A stretch of DNA of 27,167 nt, from positions 1 through 27,167 of the forward strand of contig NZ_JANUBZ010000025.1 of NCBI RefSeq assembly GCF_024808665.1, written 5' to 3'. The DNA comes from Mucilaginibacter empetricola. Its GTDB lineage: Bacteria > Bacteroidota > Bacteroidia > Sphingobacteriales > Sphingobacteriaceae. Position 1 is the first letter of the stretch. Every line of letters begins with the position of its first letter. Shown here piece by piece: positions 24,221 through 27,167 of this stretch. Position numbers and translations under genes: made by a program. The notes beneath the pieces are model-generated. The model saw only the letters and a list, made by a program, of their open reading frames with translations, made no database searches and had not been told where the DNA came from.

Positions 24221-25651
24221 ATGAAAAACAAAATTTTAATTTTATGTGCGGGTGTAGCCCTGCTTATTGCAGGCTGTTCAAAAAAAGATTCGACCGAACA
24301 GATAAAATCAACCGGTACAACTACCACAACGGCGCCTGCTCAGCCCTACAGTATTACCGAAACTTTTGAAGAAGGTACCAAAACCGCTTATGCCGATGCC
24401 AGCGTAGTGCTTAGTACCGGACGCTGGGATTTTAATGATGCCTTACTGGGTACACTTGCTGCTGATCTTAAAGATGGCAACCAATCTGTACGCTTACGCA
24501 CAGGCGATTTGGCCATGAATTTTGATATTAACGGTGTAAACACGCTGTATATTAAACATGGTAAATACGGCACCGACGCTACCTCAACATGGCAACTGGA
24601 AATGTCGACCGATGGTGGTAAAACGTATACCCAGTTGGGCAGCGATATCACCGAAACCAATACCACCCTGGTTACCGACTCATTTAAAGTGAGCATTACC
24701 GGCAAGGTTCGTTTCGAGATAAAAAAAGCGGGCACTACCCGTATCAATCTGGATGATATTACCTTTAAAGGTACCGGCGATCCGGGTATTACCGTGGGTA
24801 CGCCTGATACAGGCAGCGGTAGCGATACCAGTGCTACTTCATCGGCTACAACACCACGCTTAGTTACGGTAGGTACCGATGCACCTCCGACCAGTGGCGA
24901 TAACAGCAACCTGTTAATGGGTAACCCATCGGCAGCGCAAAACACATTAACCATGATGGATAATTACCTGATTGATCAGCACTATTATGTAGAATCATAC
25001 AACGCTACCAAAGGCGAACCGAACTGGGTAAGTTGGCACCTGGATGCAACCAATACCACCGGAGTAACCGACCGCCTGAATAACTTTGCCGGATGGGCAG
25101 GCATGCCAACCGGATGGTACCAGGTAGAAAGCAACAGCTACTCGGGCAGCGGATTTGACAGGGGACATAACTGCCCTTCGGCTGATAGGACCAGCTCTAC
25201 CAATGCCAATTCAGCTACTTTTTTAATGACCAATATGATTCCGCAGGCGCCTCAAAACAATGAGCAAACCTGGGCCAATCTGGAAAATTATCTGCGTGAG
25301 CAAGTGGTTGAAGGTAACGAGGTATACATTATTATGGGCAGCTACGGTACCGGCGGCAGTGGATCATCAGGCGCATTAAATACCGTTAACAGCGGCCATG
25401 TAAACGTTCCATCAAACGTATGGAAAGTTGCAGTAGTAATACCTGCCGGCGATAATGACATCAACCGCATCACAGCCAGCACCCGTGTTATTGCCGTAAA
25501 TACCCCCAACATCAACACCATCAATGATGATTGGACACAATACATTGTTACCGTAAAAGATATTGAAACAGCTACAGGCTACACCCTATTATCGGCCCTG
25601 CCGGATGCGGTGAGAGCTGCGCTGGAGGCTAAGAAAGACTCGGGACAGTAA
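24221..25651 (+). CDS. Lipoprotein DNA/RNA non-specific endonuclease (NUC/Serratia type)
   Basis: This 476-residue surface or periplasmic nuclease has a lipoprotein signal with lipobox I-A-G-C (C19), which decides the start; an in-frame ATG at 24185 would bury the signal. A beta-sandwich-like domain covers about 35-175 (E-E-G-T-K-T-A-Y-A, W-D-F-N-D-A-L-L-G-T, N-L-D-D-I-T-F-K-G). A Ser/Thr-rich linker leads to the beta-beta-alpha-metal NUC domain at about 230-450. The catalytic motif D-R-G-H is at 313-316 (H316 general base). The metal-site stretch T-N-M-I-P-Q, then N-E-Q-T-W-A-N-L-E follows. Such enzymes cut DNA and RNA non-specifically. It follows the receptor-lipoprotein operon after a terminator and has its own structured leader. 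Confidence 0.92.
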   Translation: MKNKILILCAGVALLIAGCSKKDSTEQIKSTGTTTTTAPAQPYSITETFEEGTKTAYADASVVLSTGRWDFNDALLGTLAADLKDGNQSVRLRTGDLAMNFDINGVNTLYIKHGKYGTDATSTWQLEMSTDGGKTYTQLGSDITETNTTLVTDSFKVSITGKVRFEIKKAGTTRINLDDITFKGTGDPGITVGTPDTGSGSDTSATSSATTPRLVTVGTDAPPTSGDNSNLLMGNPSAAQNTLTMMDNYLIDQHYYVESYNATKGEPNWVSWHLDATNTTGVTDRLNNFAGWAGMPTGWYQVESNSYSGSGFDRGHNCPSADRTSSTNANSATFLMTNMIPQAPQNNEQTWANLENYLREQVVEGNEVYIIMGSYGTGGSGSSGALNTVNSGHVNVPSNVWKVAVVIPAGDNDINRITASTRVIAVNTPNINTINDDWTQYIVTVKDIETATGYTLLSALPDAVRAALEAKKDSGQ

Positions 25652-25664
25652 TATTCTTTTCCCA

Positions 25665-25784
25665 CGTCATTGCGAGGTACGAAGCAATCTCGATGCTATA
25701 CAGGGCGAAAAGCAAAGTAGTAAACCTAACATGGCCGATCTGTATAGTTTAGAGATTGCTTCTTCGTACCTCATCGCAATGACG
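25665..25784. repeat. Palindromic interspersed repeat, copy 1 (intact)
   Basis: The left arm begins CGTCATTGCGAGGTACGAAG (25665-25684) and continues to 25691. The right arm (25752-25784) is its reverse complement with two extra 3-base insertions. Inner arms CTATACAG/CTGTATAG also pair, so the whole 120 bases fold into a long hairpin. CGTCATTGCGAG-type palindromes are dispersed in many bacterial genomes. A second copy lies at 26578. Confidence 0.88.
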
Positions 25785-25825
25785 CTTAGTGAGGTGCGCC
25801 CCAAAATAAACTACCGACTCGCCGC

Positions 25826-25903
25826 CAATGCCCCAATGAACTAATGACCCAATGACCAATGCTCCAAAAAACCATGAACCATGATCTATCAACAATGAAC
25901 CTT
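25826..25903. repeat. Seven-to-eight-base-period tract beside dcd
   Basis: The tract is built from words such as CCAATGA, CTAATGA and ACCATGA, repeating every seven or eight bases; the last four units before dcd are strictly seven apart. It occupies the dcd 3' flank. The 15-mer CCAATGAACTAATGA (25833-25847) recurs in inverted form on the other side of dcd at 26543-26557. Confidence 0.65.
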
Positions 25904-25904
25904 T

Positions 25905-26441
25905 TTAGAACGTATTCTTCCACATCATACTTTCCACCGGTCGGGTTGATGGAGTGTTATATTTGGCGCCGTCTTTGGTGTTGTAAAACGTTTCTATCTC
26001 GCCCTCTACCACAAAATAAATCAGCTGACCAATAGGCATCCCCGGATAAATTTTAACCGGCTGAGTGCAGGATATCTCCAGCGTCCAGGTATTGCAGAAA
26101 CCTACATCGCCCTTGCCTGCAGTGGCATGGATATCAATCCCTAACCTGCCTGTGCTCGATTTACCTTCCAGAAAAGGTACATGCTGATGTGTTTCGGTAT
26201 ACTCAACCGTTACGCCTAAATACAGCGTACCAGGCTGTAAAGTAAAGCCATCTTTGGGTATCTCAAAGTTAATGATCTCGTTATGCAGTTTGGCATCCAG
26301 CACCCTATCGCGGTAGGTAGCCAGGTGCTTGCCCAGATGAACATCGTACGAATTGGTGCCTAAACACTCGGGCCGAAATGGTTCAATTATAATATTACCA
26401 TTGTCAATTTCCTCTAAAATCCGTTTGTCTGAAAGTATCAT
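25905..26441 (-). CDS. dcd: dCTP deaminase
   Basis: Dcd converts dCTP to dUTP, feeding dTTP synthesis. The 178-residue protein is of usual length. It has the Dcd/dUTPase fold motifs: L-G-T-N-S-Y-D-V-H-L-G near residue 27, the phosphate-binding G-K-S-S-T-G-R-L-G at 93-101, and catalytic E122 in W-T-L-E-I-S. The I-G-Q-L-I-Y-F strand and a C-terminal R-P region that closes over the nucleotide follow. A fused dCTP deaminase/dUTPase of this family is possible but cannot be told by eye. The gene has its own promoter (26464-26494). It is bracketed by mirror-image repeats and is oriented against its neighbours. Confidence 0.93.
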   Translation of the reverse strand: MILSDKRILEEIDNGNIIIEPFRPECLGTNSYDVHLGKHLATYRDRVLDAKLHNEIINFEIPKDGFTLQPGTLYLGVTVEYTETHQHVPFLEGKSSTGRLGIDIHATAGKGDVGFCNTWTLEISCTQPVKIYPGMPIGQLIYFVVEGEIETFYNTKDGAKYNTPSTRPVESMMWKNTF

Positions 26442-26463
26442 GGGCCCTGCGATAAATGAGGTA

Positions 26464-26506
26464 CTAAATTATAACATATTGCCCCCACAGACAATAACAT
26501 ATTGCC
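26464..26506 (-). promoter_or_regulatory. dcd promoter overlapping a 13-bp direct repeat
   Basis: On the minus strand TTG (26492-26494), a 20-base spacer and TAATTTAG (26464-26471) give a one-mismatch Bacteroidota promoter with a leader of about 20 bases. The 13-mer ATAACATATTGCC (plus strand) occurs at 26471-26483 and 26494-26506, 23 bases apart. One copy lies in the spacer and one just upstream of the -33 element, as an operator might. Confidence 0.55.
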
Positions 26507-26542
26507 AACAAAAGTTGTAGCACATTGTGGAAAGAAAGTTAC

Positions 26543-26577
26543 TCATTAGTTCATTGGACACCAATTCATTCTTCAAT
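26543..26577. repeat. Inverted counterpart of the seven-base-period tract
   Basis: Heptamer-like words containing TCATT or TCAAT run from 26543 into the palindromic repeat at 26578, with steps of 8, 15, 7 and 7. The first 15 bases are the exact reverse complement of 25833-25847. Confidence 0.6.
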
Positions 26578-26681
26578 CGTCATTGCGAGGTACGAAGCAA
26601 TCTCTACACTTTACAGGGCGAAGCGAAAAATAGCAGACGCGCATGGCCGCTCTGTATAGCTTATAGATTGCTTCGTACCTC
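26578..26681. repeat. Palindromic interspersed repeat, copy 2, broken by an IS110 element
   Basis: The left arm, 26578-26603, is identical to copy 1 in its first 26 bases. The right arm starts AGATTGCTTCGTACCTC (26665-26681), then departs abruptly where GCAATGACG is expected. The following sequence leads into an IS110-type transposase, so the missing nine bases should lie beyond the far end of the IS. Confidence 0.85.
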
Positions 26682-26760
26682 CTATGTTTATAGAGAAATA
26701 AAAAGGTGCATTTATAGTGAGGTTATGGACTATAAATACATTCTTTATATAGATTTCATT

Positions 26761-26905
26761 AGTGAAAAAGGGTGAGAGCACATCGTTCCTAAATAGCTAT
26801 AGGCATATTGTTTGCGAGATATAGCCTCATCCTTTTTACTTTTTTGAGTTTGAACAGAATGTAAGGAATACTGCATAGCGGTATATCCAGGATATCCAAC
26901 AGGAG
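26761..26905 (+). ncRNA. Putative IS110 bridge RNA (target loop clear, donor loop tentative)
   Basis: A 17-pair stem (26761-26779 with 26824-26840, one G-U, two bulges) encloses a loop with a small inner hairpin (26792-26797 with 26803-26809). On the 5' side, ATCGTTCCT (26782-26790) matches the target's left side plus core, TTCGTACCT, at 7 of 9. On the 3' side, TTTGCGAG (26811-26818) is complementary at 7 of 8 to the core plus right side of the unbroken target, CTCGCAAT. Both segments end at the same CT core. This is the topology known for IS621-type bridge RNAs. Further 3', a hairpin near 26879-26896 flanked by AATACT and ACAGGAG may be the donor loop. True ends are unknown. Confidence 0.72.
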
Positions 26906-26956
26906 GAAAAACGGAGAAAGGTTTTCACTTATGAAATACTATAAAAGCAATTGTTT

Positions 26957-27167
26957 ATGATGAAAAGGTTATTAAAACAGGTAGTAGGTATTGATGTGGC
27001 TCAGAAAGAACTCGTAGTATCTTTAGGGAATATGAACGAAGATGCATTAAGTAATGTCTATGCATCCAAGACTTTTTTAAATAATGAAAAGGGCTTTATG
27101 GCTTTGGTACTATGGGTAAAAAAGCAAACTTTAGAGGAGTTCCCATTAAAATACGTTATGGAGGCCA
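26957..27167 (+). CDS. IS110 family transposase, N-terminal part (truncated by window end)
   Basis: The visible 70 residues start M-M-K-R and contain V-V-G-I-D-V-A-Q-K (D13) and, at the window edge, K-Y-V-M-E-A (E69). These are the first Asp and the Glu of the DEDD RuvC-like catalytic site of IS110 recombinases. The Ser-containing Tnp_20 domain, which forms the covalent DNA link, would follow outside the window. The enzyme works with the bridge RNA encoded upstream to join donor and target at a two-base core. The reading frame is open to the last base. The second ATG (26960) is an equally possible start. Confidence 0.88.
   Translation, partial: MMKRLLKQVVGIDVAQKELVVSLGNMNEDALSNVYASKTFLNNEKGFMALVLWVKKQTLEEFPLKYVMEA

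Larger units (their letters stand above)
26681..27167 (+). mobile_element. Left part of an IS110-family insertion sequence (runs off the window)
   Basis: The element begins at or next to 26681, right after the CT at 26679-26680 in the palindrome arm; the border is ambiguous by one C. A non-coding left end of about 275 bases precedes the transposase, as in the IS110 group. There are no terminal inverted repeats or target duplications to look for in this family. The right end is outside the window. Confidence 0.8.

Noticed and set aside
24388..24954. 188-residue minus-strand frame opposite the nuclease gene
   Set aside because: It is a shadow of the real coding strand, Val/Ser/Pro-rich, without recognisable domain or promoter.
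25826..25903. CRISPR-like array
   Set aside because: The units are seven or eight bases with no spacers, and there are no cas genes.
26527..26775. 82-residue plus-strand reading frame
   Set aside because: It reads straight through the palindromic repeat and into the IS110 left end; its sequence is explained by those elements.

Overview
The window reads as a chromosomal segment of a Bacteroidota bacterium, most likely Sphingobacteriaceae (Mucilaginibacter/Pedobacter-like). This rests on the moderate-to-low GC content, promoters of the TTG-N19/20-TAnnTTTG type, the bamD-rpoZ-coaBC-DUF4835 gene string, a FecI/FecR/STN-TonB-receptor set, LytS-type and DinB-type small proteins, and characteristic lipoproteins. 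No rRNA, tRNA or CRISPR array was seen.

1-4.6 kb is housekeeping. A strong outward promoter leaves the window on the left. A DinB-like protein is followed by bamD, rpoZ, coaBC and a DUF4835 (PorD-like) gene. 4.6-9.2 kb holds a BlaI-type repressor with an elaborate operator and two tandem M56 (BlaR1-like) membrane metallopeptidases. These have no penicillin-binding domain but carry 23-residue repeat regions in their C-terminal halves. 9.2-11.8 kb holds recN, whose start codon touches the terminator of the upstream operon, and fabI. Convergent to fabI are a small lipoprotein and a 901-residue envelope protein with MG2-like and TonB-plug domains but no barrel.

15.6-25.7 kb is a candidate uptake locus: ECF sigma factor, FecR anti-sigma factor, STN-domain TonB receptor, repeat-containing lipoprotein, and a lipoprotein DNA/RNA non-specific nuclease. 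The sigma factor and FecR, normally adjacent, are split by a 2.4 kb stretch holding a two-TM remnant protein, an SDR oxidoreductase and an AraC regulator. I infer nucleic-acid degradation and uptake at the cell surface, but this is not proven.

25.65-27.17 kb is repeat-rich. dcd (dCTP deaminase) sits between mirror-image flanks, each made of a seven-base-period tract and a palindromic repeat. The second palindromic repeat is broken by the left end of an IS110-family element whose transposase runs off the window. The non-coding left end of this IS can be folded into a bridge-RNA-like target loop. Its two guide segments match the two sides of the broken palindrome and both end at the same CT core. 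This is the most striking observation in the window. Seven-base-period tracts also occur on both sides of recN.
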